A DNA stretch of 64,000 nt from Stenotrophomonas sp. UBA2124 (GCA_002329155.1 DCXY01000010.1:1-64000), one strand, 5' to 3'; shown: positions 44,009-54,955, counted from the first letter of the stretch. Notes: a model not told the origin generated them from the sequence alone. Numbers and translations: made by a program.

Positions 44009-44460
44009 AGTATCTGGCCTGCGCCCTGCTGTGGCTGGGTCTGGTGCTGACCGCACAGGCGCAGCCCATGGGCGACCCCACCCCGCTGCAGTACCGCGAC
44101 CGCGCCGAGGAAGCCCGCTTCCACGCGCTCACCGCCGAGCTGCGCTGCGTGCAGTGCCAGAACCAGTCGCTGGCCGATTCCAACGCGCAGATCGCCCATG
44201 ACCTGCGCCGCGAAGTGCTCAAGCTGATGCACGAAGGCCGCAGCGACGCGGAGATCAAACAGTTCCTGGTCGATCGCTATGGCGAATTCGTGCTGTACCG
44301 CCCGCAGATGGAAGGCAGCACCCTGCTGCTGTGGTTCGGCCCTGCCCTGCTGCTGATCGGCGGTGCCGTGGTGCTGGTGATGTACGTGCGCCGCCGTGCC
44401 CGCGCGGTGCCGGTAGCCGAAGACAATGGCGACGCCAGCCAGGAAGACCGCCAATGGTGA
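44005..44460 (+). CDS. ccmH: Cytochrome c maturation protein CcmH
   Basis: A 151-aa periplasmic thiol-reductase with signal sequence and a C-terminal membrane helix (about 108-128). The LRCVQCQNQSLADSN motif (Cys48, Cys51) is diagnostic. It works with CcmF and CcmI in the haem lyase. It overlaps ccmG by 4 bp and ccmI by 7 bp. Confidence 0.96.
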   Translation: MKYLACALLWLGLVLTAQAQPMGDPTPLQYRDRAEEARFHALTAELRCVQCQNQSLADSNAQIAHDLRREVLKLMHEGRSDAEIKQFLVDRYGEFVLYRPQMEGSTLLLWFGPALLLIGGAVVLVMYVRRRARAVPVAEDNGDASQEDRQW

Positions 44461-45500
44461 ACACTGTTTTCATGGCCGGTGCCGGCCTGCTCGCCGCCAT
44501 CGCCACCGGCCTCACCCTGTGGCCGCTGTGGCGCGACGGCAAGCGCGGCATCTGGGGCACGCTGGTGGCAGCGGCCATCGTCGCCACGCTGGGCCTGTAC
44601 CAGTTCCTCGGCACGCCGGCCGCACTGCAGGTGCAGGCCAATGCGCCCACCAGTGCGCCGCGTTCGCTGGAAGAAGGCGTGGCCCAGTTGCAGGCCGCCT
44701 TGAAGCAGAACCCCGAGCGTGTGGATGGCTGGGTACTGCTGGCGCGTTCGCAGCTGGAACTGGGCAAGGTGGCCGACGCCGCACAGGCCTACGAACAGGC
44801 GGTGAAACTGGCGCCCGACGAACCCGGCCTGCTGGTTGAAGCGGCACAGACCCGTGCCCAGGCCAACCCGCAGTTCCTGTTCGACGACACCGCCGCGCAG
44901 TGGCTGCAGAAGGCGCGCCAACTGGCACCGGACAACGAACGCGCGATCTGGCTGACCGGCATCGTGCAGCGCCAGCAGGGCCGGAACGAAGAAGCCGCGC
45001 AGACTTGGGAAAGTCTGCTGTCGCGGCTGGAGCCGGCCGCAGCGGCCGCATTGCAGGAACAGATAGACCTGGCGCGTGGCAAGACACCGGCCAGCGCCGC
45101 CCCGGCGGGCGACAGCACGGCGGCCACGCCCGCTGCCACACCGCCTGCTGCCGGCGGCCACGCCATCACCGTTACCGTCACCCTGGCCCCATCGCTGGCC
45201 GCACGTGCGGCATCGGGCAAGGAAAGCCTGTTCGTGATCGCACGCATGCCCGGCGGCCCGCCGATGCCGGTGGCGGTGGAGCGCCACCCGGCGCAGAACC
45301 AGCCGATCACCGTCACTCTGGACGACGGCGACAGCCCCATGCCGACGCTGAAGCTCTCCGCGCTGGAGCAGGTGGAAGTGTTCGCGCGCCTGTCGGTCAG
45401 CGGCAACGCCATGCGCCAGGACGGCGATGTCGAATCCACGCCGGTCAAGCTCAGCCTGCCGGCCGACAAGCCGCTGCAGATCACCCTGGGCCAGCCCTGA
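44454..45500 (+). CDS. ccmI: Cytochrome c biogenesis protein CcmI (apocytochrome chaperone)
   Basis: A 348-aa membrane-anchored TPR protein that binds apocytochrome c for haem attachment. Two N-terminal helices (about 3-20 and 30-48) precede TPR repeats (LEEGVAQLQAALKQNPERVDGWVLLARSQLELGKVADAA, about 70-200), an Ala/Pro linker, and a C-terminal periplasmic domain (about 240-348). The ATG at 44454 overlaps ccmH by 7 bp. It is the last gene of the ccm set. Confidence 0.92.
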   Translation: MVNTVFMAGAGLLAAIATGLTLWPLWRDGKRGIWGTLVAAAIVATLGLYQFLGTPAALQVQANAPTSAPRSLEEGVAQLQAALKQNPERVDGWVLLARSQLELGKVADAAQAYEQAVKLAPDEPGLLVEAAQTRAQANPQFLFDDTAAQWLQKARQLAPDNERAIWLTGIVQRQQGRNEEAAQTWESLLSRLEPAAAAALQEQIDLARGKTPASAAPAGDSTAATPAATPPAAGGHAITVTVTLAPSLAARAASGKESLFVIARMPGGPPMPVAVERHPAQNQPITVTLDDGDSPMPTLKLSALEQVEVFARLSVSGNAMRQDGDVESTPVKLSLPADKPLQITLGQP

Positions 45501-45574
45501 GAGCAGCATGAGCTGATGGCAGCGGGCAATGTGAGTGGACATGCTCCAGCCACGTTGGCCGCTAGAATGGGGCG

Positions 45575-46699
45575 ATGACCGAATTCATCCCGGAAGGCAG
45601 CCGCTTCCACCCGCTCACCTCGCCCTTCCCCATGAAGCGTGGTGGCGCCCTGCATGGCGCCCGCGTTGCCTATGAAACCTGGGGCACGCTGGCCGACGAC
45701 GCCAGCAACGCCATCCTGATCGTCACCGGTCTGTCGCCCGACGCGCATGCCGCCAGCAACGCCGGCAACCCGGCCACCGGCTGGTGGGAGCCGATGCTCG
45801 GCCCCGGCAAGCCCATCGACACCGACCGCTGGTTCGTCATCTGCGTCAATTCGCTCGGCAGCTGCAAAGGCTCCACCGGGCCTGCGTCGCTGGACCCGGC
45901 CACCGGTGAAACCTACCGGCTGTCGTTCCCGGAGCTGTCCATCGAAGACGTGGCCAATGCCGCTGCCGAGGTGGTCAAGGCGCTGGGCATCAGCCAGCTG
46001 GCCTGCCTGATCGGCAACTCGATGGGCGGCATGACCGCGCTGGCGCTGCTGCTGCAGCACGAGGGCATCGCCCGCAGCCATATCAACATTTCCGGCAGCG
46101 CGCAGGCCTTGCCGTTCTCCATCGCCATCCGCTCGCTGCAGCGCGAGGCCATCCGCCTGGACCCGACCTGGAACAACGGCAACTACAGCGAGGACAGCTA
46201 CCCGGAATCGGGCATGCGCATGGCCCGCAAGCTGGGCGTCATCACCTACCGCTCGGCGCTGGAATGGGATGGCCGCTTCGGCCGCGTGCGGCTGGATTCG
46301 GACCAGACCGATGAAGACCCGTTTGGCCTGGAATTCCAGGTGGAAAGCTACCTGGAAGGCCACGCGCGCCGTTTCGTGCGCCGCTTCGACCCCAACTGTT
46401 ACCTCTACCTGGGCCGCTCGATGGACTGGTTCGACATGGCCGAATACGGCAATGGCGACGTGATGGCCGGGCTGGCGAAAATCCATGTCGAGCGCGCACT
46501 GGCAATCGGTGCCAATACCGACATCCTGTTCCCGGTGGAGCAGCAGCAGCAGATTGCCGACGGCCTGCGTGCCGGCGGTGCGATGGCCGACTTCATCGGC
46601 ATGGATTCGCCGCAGGGGCACGATGCATTCCTGGTGGACTACGCCCGCTTCGGGCCGGCGGTTGCCGGGTTCCTGCACGCACTCCCGGACGGCGTCTGA
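45575..46699 (+). CDS. metX: MetX-family O-acyltransferase (homoserine or serine O-succinyltransferase)
   Basis: An alpha/beta-hydrolase acyltransferase, 374 aa. The nucleophile elbow is GNSMGGM (Ser149); other motifs are VTGLSPDAHAA, NSLGSCKGSTGP, LGRSMDWFD and the C-terminal catalytic His in DSPQGHDAFLVD. MetX enzymes usually acylate homoserine. Several Xanthomonadaceae members have been reassigned as serine O-succinyltransferases acting in cysteine synthesis, and the GNS elbow in place of the more usual GGS fits a divergent subgroup. Which acceptor is used cannot be settled here. The CSP-DUF1294 gene starts 3 bp after the stop. Confidence 0.88.
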   Translation: MTEFIPEGSRFHPLTSPFPMKRGGALHGARVAYETWGTLADDASNAILIVTGLSPDAHAASNAGNPATGWWEPMLGPGKPIDTDRWFVICVNSLGSCKGSTGPASLDPATGETYRLSFPELSIEDVANAAAEVVKALGISQLACLIGNSMGGMTALALLLQHEGIARSHINISGSAQALPFSIAIRSLQREAIRLDPTWNNGNYSEDSYPESGMRMARKLGVITYRSALEWDGRFGRVRLDSDQTDEDPFGLEFQVESYLEGHARRFVRRFDPNCYLYLGRSMDWFDMAEYGNGDVMAGLAKIHVERALAIGANTDILFPVEQQQQIADGLRAGGAMADFIGMDSPQGHDAFLVDYARFGPAVAGFLHALPDGV

Positions 46700-46702
46700 G
46701 CC

Positions 46703-47314
46703 ATGCGCTACCAGGGGCGGCTGCAGGACTGGAACGACCAGAAAGGCTACGGTTTCGTCATGCCCAACGGTGGCGGCGAGCGCGCCTTCGTGCACATCAA
46801 GGCCTTTGAACGGCGCCCGCAGCGGCCCGCCGACGGCATGCTGATCAGCTATGAACTGCAGCGTGACGCGCGCGGCCGCAGCAATGCGGTGGCGGTGCGG
46901 CAACAGGCGGCCGATGGCCGGACGCCTGCGCCTGCTCCACGCGCGCGGCAACGCAGCAGCGCGCACCTGCCCCGCGCATGGATGGGGTTGGCCGCGCTGC
47001 TTGTAATCGCCAGCGCGTGGTGGCTGAAGTGGCTTCCCGGTTGGGCGGCATTGGCCGTCGCCGGCATGAGCGTGGTCACAATGCTTGCCTATCTTCAGGA
47101 CAAGGCGGCTGCGCAGGCGGATCGCCGCCGCACACCGGAAAACATGCTGCACCTGCTTGCGTTGCTGGGGGGCTGGCCCGGCGCACTGATCGCCCAGCAG
47201 GTGTTCCAGCACAAGCGCAGCAAACGCAGCTTCCTGCTGGTGTTCTGGGTGACGGTGGTGCTCAACGTCATCGCCCTGGCAGCCATCGCCCGCGGCCTGC
47301 TGCCGCTCCCGTAG
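46703..47314 (+). CDS. Cold-shock domain/DUF1294 membrane protein
   Basis: A 203-aa fusion. Residues 1-68 are a cold-shock domain with RNP1-like KGYGFVMPN and FVHIKAF. A basic linker (about 70-88) leads to three membrane helices (about 93-110, 115-130 and 175-197) that frame the DUF1294 motif RRTPENMLHLLALLGGWPGALIAQQVFQHKRSKRSF. This architecture is widespread but its job is unknown; it would place a nucleic-acid-binding domain at the membrane. It starts 3 bp after the metX-like stop. Confidence 0.92.
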   Translation: MRYQGRLQDWNDQKGYGFVMPNGGGERAFVHIKAFERRPQRPADGMLISYELQRDARGRSNAVAVRQQAADGRTPAPAPRARQRSSAHLPRAWMGLAALLVIASAWWLKWLPGWAALAVAGMSVVTMLAYLQDKAAAQADRRRTPENMLHLLALLGGWPGALIAQQVFQHKRSKRSFLLVFWVTVVLNVIALAAIARGLLPLP

Positions 47315-47329
47315 CACCCTTGGCACCCC

Positions 47330-47464
47330 GTAGCCCGGGTAAGCGCAAGCGCACCCGGGAAGCCCTCGGCAGTTCAGCGATGATGGGCCCACCGTTCCAA
47401 ACAGCTGGAACTCAACGAACCGTGTGAACCCATTCCCGGGTGCGCTTGCGCTTACCCGGGCTAC
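47330..47464. repeat. Paired GTAG palindromes in opposite orientation (BIME-like copy 1)
   Basis: A forward unit at 47330-47360 (GTAG then CCCGGGT/ACCCGGG stem) and an inverted unit ending CTAC at 47464. The inner edges, GGGAAGC..CTCGGC and GTGTGAACCCATTCCCGGG, recur in the second pair at 47862-48000. The 243-bp gap between the DUF1294 and small membrane protein genes is mostly this repeat. Confidence 0.8.
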
Positions 47465-47557
47465 GGATGGCGGGTCTGCCTGGGTGATTGATCGGCCAGA
47501 GGCGTCGATGCTACGTTGCGCCAACTATCGGCAAACCCTTGCCTTGGAGATGCGCAC

Positions 47558-47824
47558 ATGCAGGACGCAGTGAAGAAGTTCGAGGATCAGGACGGCATGG
47601 CCGTGGTGCTGGGCCTACTCTGTGCCCTCATCTTCCATTGGGCGTGCTTCCCTGTCGCGATGGGCATCGCCGCCATTCCAAAGCTGCGCAGGAACGACGT
47701 GATGGCAGCGGTGCAGATCGGCCTGGCCGCCGTGTTCCTGCTGTTCGGCATGGGCTACAGCCTGGGCAAACAAGCCGCCATCCGCGACAACCAGCTCAGC
47801 GCCGCCACCACGCAGCAGCACTGA
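47558..47824 (+). CDS. Small two-helix membrane protein
   Basis: An 88-aa protein with an N-terminal charged segment (MQDAVKKFEDQDG) and two hydrophobic helices (about 14-36 and 45-65). No family is recognised. The ATG at 47558 has GGAGA nine bases upstream; the frame opens slightly earlier. It is isolated, bracketed by two paired palindromic repeats. Confidence 0.65.
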   Translation: MQDAVKKFEDQDGMAVVLGLLCALIFHWACFPVAMGIAAIPKLRRNDVMAAVQIGLAAVFLLFGMGYSLGKQAAIRDNQLSAATTQQH

Positions 47825-47861
47825 GCACCACGCCCGATCAAGAATCAGGGCTGCATGACCT

Positions 47862-48000
47862 GTAGCCCGGGTAAGCGCAGCGCACCCGGGAAGCTCTCGG
47901 CGCCTCGGCATCGGCAATAGCGACCCCGCCTTCTCAATCCCGGGACTCAACCTCTTCGTGTAAACCCATTCCCCGGGTGCGCTGCGCTTACCCGGGCTAC
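47862..48000. repeat. Paired GTAG palindromes in opposite orientation (BIME-like copy 2)
   Basis: A forward GTAG unit at 47862-47891 and an inverted unit at 47971-48000, each with the CCCGGGT/ACCCGGG stem. The inner edges match copy 1 (GGGAAGCTCTCGGC and GTGTAAACCCATTCCCCGGG), while the centre differs. It lies between the small membrane protein gene and the converging cydC. Confidence 0.8.
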
Positions 48001-48014
48001 CCAAAACCGCACCT

Positions 48015-49681
48015 TCAGCCCTGCTCGGTGAGCCTGCCCTGCTGTAAGCGGTACTCGCGCTGCACCACGCCTTCGGGCAGGTAGCCGTGTGTGATCATCA
48101 GCAGGCTGCGCTCACCCAGTGCGGCGGCAAGGTCGTTGAGCAGCGCATGCGCGGTGTCCACATCCAGGCCTTCGGTGGGTTCGTCCAGCACCATCAGCGG
48201 GGCCTTGCGCAGCAGCGCACGCGCCAGTGCCAGCCGCCGCGCCTGGCCCGCCGACATGGTGGCGCCGTTCTCGCCCACCCACGCCTGCAGGCCACCCTGC
48301 TGCCGCGCCCAGGCGCCCAGGCGCACCTGTTCGAGCACTTCCCACAGTTCATCGTCCGTGGCCTGCGGGCCGCCCAGGCGCAGGTTGTCGGCAATGCTGC
48401 CGGCAAACACCGGCGCGCCCTGCGGCAGCCACGCAATCTGCCGGTGCCAATCGGCCTGCGCGAACTGGCGCAGATCAATGCCGCCATAGCGCACCACTCC
48501 CTGCAGCGGATCCCATAGCCGCAGCAGCAGCGCGGACAATGTGGTTTTGCCGCAGCCACTGTCGCCACGTATGGCGATGCGCTCACCTGGCGCCAGGCGC
48601 AGGTCCACCCCATCAAGCAATTGCCGGCTTTCGCCCGGCCAGGTGAACACCACCTGCTCGAAGCTGACCTCTGCCGCCGTCTGCGGTACCGCCATCGGCT
48701 GCGCGGGGTCGTCCACCGCCGGCGCCTGCTCCACGATCTGTTCCAGCCGCTCGCCAGCCACCTTGGCCGACTGCAGCGCCTGCCATGCCAGGCCGCTGCC
48801 GGCGGCCACTTCCAGCAGTGCAACCGTCATGAACACCAGGGTGGCGGCCAACGGTGCACTCACACTGCCCGCCTCGAACGCCGCCAAGGCCAGCCACAGC
48901 ATGGCCACCAGGCCCAAACCCGAGATGGCGGCGTGCAGCACGTTGCCCCCAATCAGGCGGCGGCGGCGCAGGCTGTCACTGCGCGCCAGCTGCCGCGCGG
49001 CCTCGTCCACCCGCAGTGTCCACGCATCACTCGCATGCAGCGCGGTGAGGTCGGCCACGCCTTCCAGCCCCTCGAAAGCGATTGTGCGCAGCGTGGCGCG
49101 TTGCTGCGCGCGCAGGCTCTCGCCCGCTTCACCACGGCGGACCGCCAGCCATGGCACGCCCGCACCCACCAGCAGCGCCAGCACCAGCAGCAGCACCGCC
49201 GCCGGCCAATGAATCACCACCGCAGCCACCACCGCCGCCAGCGCCATGGCAGCCAATGCCAGCAACGGGCCAACCGCGCGCACCATGCGCCCGTCCACCT
49301 CGCCGATATCGGTAACCAGCCGCGCCAGCAACTCGCCGGTACGGCTGCTGCCCAGCCGCGCCGGTGCCAGTGGCAGCGCACGGCGGAAGAACCACACGCG
49401 CAGGTCGCGGGCGATGCGCAGGGTGACATCGTGGCCCACCAGTTTCTCGAAATAGCGCGACACGATGCGCGCCATCGTCAGGCCACGGATGCCCGCCGAG
49501 GGCGAGAAGAAGTTGAAGCTGCGGGCCATGCCCGCCGCACCGGCCAATGCCGCGCCGGTAAGGAAACCACCAGACAAGCCGAGCAGGCTCACGCCCGCCA
49601 GCATGGTGGTGAACAGCAGCACCACGGACAACAGCAGCCGCCAGCGGTGGCGGCGGAATACGGAACGCATGCTCGGGCCGC

Positions 49682-49685
<4 letters not shown>
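48015..49685 (-). CDS. cydC: Thiol reductant ABC exporter subunit CydC
   Basis: Half of the CydDC exporter of glutathione/cysteine, required for assembly of cytochrome bd. It is 556 aa: a six-helix membrane domain (about 1-310) then an ABC domain with Walker A IRGDSGCGKTTLSALLLRLW, signature MSAGQARRLALARAL and Walker B LMVLDEPTEGLD. The start ATG overlaps the cydD stop by 4 bp. It converges with the repeat region downstream. Confidence 0.94.
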
Positions 49686-51409
<1,724 letters not shown>

Positions 51410-51505
51410 GACCGACGACTCTGGTGAAGGAAATCTGCACGATTGTAAGCAAGCCTTGCCAGTCCTGCCCGTATTGCACGCTCATGGCCAAGTGCCAGTG
51501 AGACA

Positions 51506-51519
51506 TTGATCCAGATCAA
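51506..51519. promoter_or_regulatory. FNR/Anr box between cydDC and cydABX
   Basis: TTGATCCAGATCAA is a perfect match to the FNR consensus TTGAT-N4-ATCAA. It is centred about 97 bp upstream of the cydA ATG and about 103 bp from the cydD start. This suggests low-oxygen control of the bd oxidase, its exporter, or both. Confidence 0.85.
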
Positions 51520-51609
51520 GGCATTCAAATGTCTGAACATGGAGCATTTCCTGCATAAAAACCCCTTCTTTCCACCCATGACGCCCAATTCCCACGAGGT
51601 AGACAGGCC

Positions 51610-53187
51610 ATGATTGATTCAACAGTCGTAGAACTGTCGCGGTTGCAGTTCGCGCTGACCGCGATGTACCACTTCCTATTCGTCCCGCTCACATTGGGCC
51701 TGTCCTTCATGATCGCGATCATGGAGAGCGTCTACGTGATGACCGGCAAGGACGTCTGGCGCCGCATGACCCTGTTCTGGGGCGTGCTGTTCGGCATCAA
51801 CTTCGCCATGGGCGTGGGTACCGGCATCGTCATGGAGTTCCAGTTCGGCATGAACTGGTCCTACTACAGCCACTACGTGGGTGACATCTTCGGTGCGCCG
51901 CTGGCCATCGAGGGCCTGATGGCGTTCTTCCTTGAAGCCACCTTCATCGGCCTGTTCTTCTTCGGCTGGAACCGCCTGTCCAAGGTACAGCACCTCACGG
52001 TGACCTGGCTGATGGCGCTGGGCACCAACCTGTCGGCACTGTGGATCCTGATCGCCAATGGCTGGATGCAGAACCCGGTGGGTGCGGTGTTCAACCCGGA
52101 AACCATGCGCATGGAAGTGGTGGATTTCATGGCCGTGCTGTTCAACCCGGTGGCACAGGCCAAGTTTGTGCACACGGTGTCGGCCGGCTACGTGACCGGC
52201 GCAGTGTTCGTGATGTCCATCAGCGCCTTCTTCATGCTGCGCAACCGGCACCAGGAAGTTGCCCGCCGCTCCTTTGCCGTGGCGGCCGCGTTCGGCCTGC
52301 TGTCCTCGCTGTCGGTGGTGGTGCTGGGTGACGAGAGCGGTTATGCCGCCAACGAGCACCAGAAGATGAAGCTGGCCGCGATCGAGGCCATGTGGGAAAC
52401 CGAGCGTGCACCGGCTGACTTCACCGCCTTCGGCATTCCCAACCAGAAAACCCACCAGAACGACTATTCGGTGAAGATCCCCTACCTGATGGGCCTGATC
52501 GCCACCCGTTCGCTGGACAAGCCGATCCCGGGCATCCTGGAACTGGTGGAGCGTGCCGAGCACCGCATCCGTGGTGGCCAGCTGGCCTACGGTGCGCTGG
52601 AGCGCATCCGAGCCAACAAGCAGGACACCGAAGCGCTGGAGATGTTCGACCGCCATTGGCAGGATCTCGGCCACGGCCTGCTGCTGAAGCGTTACCGCGA
52701 GGACATCCTCAACGCCACGCCAGAGGAAATCTCGCAGGCGGCGATGGACACGGTGCCCAGGGTGGCCCCGCTGTTCTGGACCTTCCGCATCATGGCGGGC
52801 TTGGGCTTCTACCTCATCGCCTTCTTCGCGGTGGCCTTCTACTACTCCTGCCGCAACAACTTCCAGGACAAGCGCACGTTCCTGAAGATCGCGCTGTGGA
52901 CGCTGCCGGCACCGTGGATCGCCATTGAATGCGGCTGGTTCATCGCCGAGTACGGTCGCCAGCCGTGGGCGGTGGAAGGCGTGCTGCCTACCTTCTACGC
53001 TGCATCAGGCCTTGCCCTGCACCAGATCGTGATGACGCTGGCCGGCTTCACCGCGCTGTATACGGTGCTGCTGATCATCGAGGTCAAGCTCATGCTCAAG
53101 GCCATCCGCAAGGGTCCGGAGGAAATCCTGCCCTCGCTGCAGCAGCCCGCTTCCCACCACGCCGCGCCGGCCCCGGGCCAGGCATAA
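51610..53187 (+). CDS. cydA: Cytochrome bd ubiquinol oxidase subunit I
   Basis: Haem-bearing subunit of cytochrome bd, a high-affinity quinol oxidase. It is 525 aa. The N-terminus VELSRLQFALTAMYHFLFVPLT contains the haem b595 ligand His21 (E. coli His19). Quinol-loop and haem b558 regions are present, with the long Q-loop form (KIPYLMGLIATRSLDKPIPG), and the conserved ECGWFIAEYGRQPWAV lies near the C-terminus. cydB follows 15 bp later. Confidence 0.97.
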   Translation: MIDSTVVELSRLQFALTAMYHFLFVPLTLGLSFMIAIMESVYVMTGKDVWRRMTLFWGVLFGINFAMGVGTGIVMEFQFGMNWSYYSHYVGDIFGAPLAIEGLMAFFLEATFIGLFFFGWNRLSKVQHLTVTWLMALGTNLSALWILIANGWMQNPVGAVFNPETMRMEVVDFMAVLFNPVAQAKFVHTVSAGYVTGAVFVMSISAFFMLRNRHQEVARRSFAVAAAFGLLSSLSVVVLGDESGYAANEHQKMKLAAIEAMWETERAPADFTAFGIPNQKTHQNDYSVKIPYLMGLIATRSLDKPIPGILELVERAEHRIRGGQLAYGALERIRANKQDTEALEMFDRHWQDLGHGLLLKRYREDILNATPEEISQAAMDTVPRVAPLFWTFRIMAGLGFYLIAFFAVAFYYSCRNNFQDKRTFLKIALWTLPAPWIAIECGWFIAEYGRQPWAVEGVLPTFYAASGLALHQIVMTLAGFTALYTVLLIIEVKLMLKAIRKGPEEILPSLQQPASHHAAPAPGQA

Positions 53188-53202
53188 GGCAGGAGAACAC
53201 TC

Positions 53203-54354
53203 ATGGATTTCATTCTTCTGGACTACACGACACTGCGGGTGATCTGGTGGCTGCTGCTGGGCGTGCTGCTGATCGGTTTCGCGGTGATGGATGGCTTTGA
53301 CCTCGGCGTCGGCACCCTGCTGCCGTTCGTGGCCAAGACCGACGAAGAGCGCCGCCTGGTGATCAACACCATCGGCCCGGTATGGGAAGGCAACCAGGTA
53401 TGGCTGGTGCTCGGTGGCGGCGCGATCTTCGCCGCCTGGCCGCCGCTGTATGCCGTGAGCTTCTCCGGCTTCTATCTGGCGATGTTCGTCATCCTGTTCG
53501 CGCTGATCCTGCGCCCGGTGGGTTTCAAGTACCGCGGCAAGATGCCGAGCCAGCGCTGGCGCGACAACTGGGACCGCGCACTGTTCATCGGTGGCTTCGT
53601 GCCGGCGCTGATCATGGGCGTGGCCGTCGGCAACGTCGTGCTCGGCGTGCCGTACCACTTCGATGACAGCCAGCGCGTCTGGTACACGGGCTCGTTCTTC
53701 GGCCTGCTGACGCCGTTCGCCCTGCTCGCCGGCCTGCTCAGCGTGGCCATGCTGGTCGCGCACGGTGCCGCCATGCTGGTCATCAAGACCGACGGCCCGG
53801 TGGCCGAGCGTTCGGCCCGCTACGGCAGCATCGCCGCCATCGTCAGCTTCGTGCTGTTCGCCGCTGCCGGCGCCTGGGTGGCCTTCGGCCTGCCCGGCTA
53901 CGCCGTCACCTCGCAGGTGGTCACCGATGGCGCCAGCAACCCGCTGCTGAAGACCGCCGAGTTCACCGCCGCCGGTGGCTGGCTGCACAACTACAGCACC
54001 ATGCCGGCAACGATCCTCGCGCCGGTCGCGGGCCTGCTGGGCGCACTGGCAAGCGCGGTGCTGCTGCGTGCACGTCGTGGCGGCCTGGCGTTCATCGCCT
54101 CGGGCCTGTCCATCGCCGGCATCATCTTCACCGTCGGCTTCGCCATCTTCCCGTTCCTGCTTCCCTCCTCCAGCCAGCCCGGCTCCAGCCTGACGCTGTG
54201 GGACGCCTCCTCCAGCCACCTGACCCTGTGGATCATGCTGCTGGCCACGGCGATCTTCCTGCCGATCATCATCGCCTACACCACCTGGGTGTACCGCGTG
54301 CTGAAGGGCAAGACCACGCTGGAAGAAATGGGCGACAACCCGAACGCGTACTGA
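53203..54354 (+). CDS. cydB: Cytochrome bd ubiquinol oxidase subunit II
   Basis: Second subunit of cytochrome bd, 383 aa with eight predicted membrane helices. The N-terminal family signature is WWLLLGVLLIGFAVMDGFDLGVG, and GPVWEGNQVWLVLGGGAIFAAWP follows. It has a good ribosome site (GGCAGGAGAAC). It is followed by cydX after 32 bp. Confidence 0.97.
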   Translation: MDFILLDYTTLRVIWWLLLGVLLIGFAVMDGFDLGVGTLLPFVAKTDEERRLVINTIGPVWEGNQVWLVLGGGAIFAAWPPLYAVSFSGFYLAMFVILFALILRPVGFKYRGKMPSQRWRDNWDRALFIGGFVPALIMGVAVGNVVLGVPYHFDDSQRVWYTGSFFGLLTPFALLAGLLSVAMLVAHGAAMLVIKTDGPVAERSARYGSIAAIVSFVLFAAAGAWVAFGLPGYAVTSQVVTDGASNPLLKTAEFTAAGGWLHNYSTMPATILAPVAGLLGALASAVLLRARRGGLAFIASGLSIAGIIFTVGFAIFPFLLPSSSQPGSSLTLWDASSSHLTLWIMLLATAIFLPIIIAYTTWVYRVLKGKTTLEEMGDNPNAY

Positions 54355-54386
54355 CCTACCCACGAATTGCATCAAGGAGTCATCCC

Positions 54387-54497
54387 ATGTGGTATTTCGC
54401 CTGGATTCTCGGCGCCGGCCTCGCCTCCACCGTGGCCATCCTCAACGGCATGTGGTTTGAAGCCCGCGAGGCACGCAAGGCTGAAGCGAAGCGTTAA
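54387..54497 (+). CDS. cydX: Cytochrome bd small subunit CydX
   Basis: A 36-aa single-helix protein, MWYFAWILGAGLASTVAIL at the N-terminus, then a conserved NGMWFE and a basic tail. This is the CydX pattern; it stabilises the haems of cytochrome bd. The ATG follows AAGGAG by eight bases. It is easily missed because of its size. Confidence 0.93.
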   Translation: MWYFAWILGAGLASTVAILNGMWFEAREARKAEAKR

Positions 54498-54557
54498 AAA
54501 AGCGCCTTCAGGTATTGTCAGAAGCCCGGACTGAGCGTATCTTTCCGGGCTCCTTCA

Positions 54558-54634
<77 letters not shown>

Positions 54635-54648
54635 GAAGGTCATGTCGA

Positions 54649-54682
54649 AGCCTGGGAAACGGCGACGTTTTCCGGGCTTTTT
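54649..54682 (+). terminator. Terminator after tRNA-Pro copy 1
   Basis: Stem AGCCTGGGAAAC/GTTTTCCGGGCT (12 bp with two G-U pairs) and a 6-base loop, followed by TTTTT. The 160 bp to the next tRNA contains nothing else recognisable. Confidence 0.8.
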
Positions 54683-54795
54683 CATGCAACAAGGCCGCCC
54701 TGCCATGCGGCCCCGCGCCAGCTCCTTCCGGAGCCGGCATCCGGGAAAAATGGCTTGCAGGAACGCAGGATCGCCGCTATCATAGGCGGCTCCTT

Positions 54796-54872
<77 letters not shown>

Positions 54873-54882
54873 ATTCAACAGA

Positions 54883-54910
54883 AGCCGGCCTTGGGCCGGC
54901 TTTTGTTTTA
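54883..54910 (+). terminator. Terminator after tRNA-Pro copy 2
   Basis: Perfect 8-bp stem AGCCGGCC/GGCCGGCT with a 3-base loop, followed by TTTGTTTTA. Confidence 0.85.
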
Positions 54911-54955
54911 GGCGGGTTCCTGCAGTACACCGCGACCCGCATTGCTGGAGTCGCC

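Noticed and set aside
44789..47524. 911-codon minus-strand frame opposite ccmI, metX and the DUF1294 gene
   Set aside because: It spans three real genes in antisense and has no recognisable domain.
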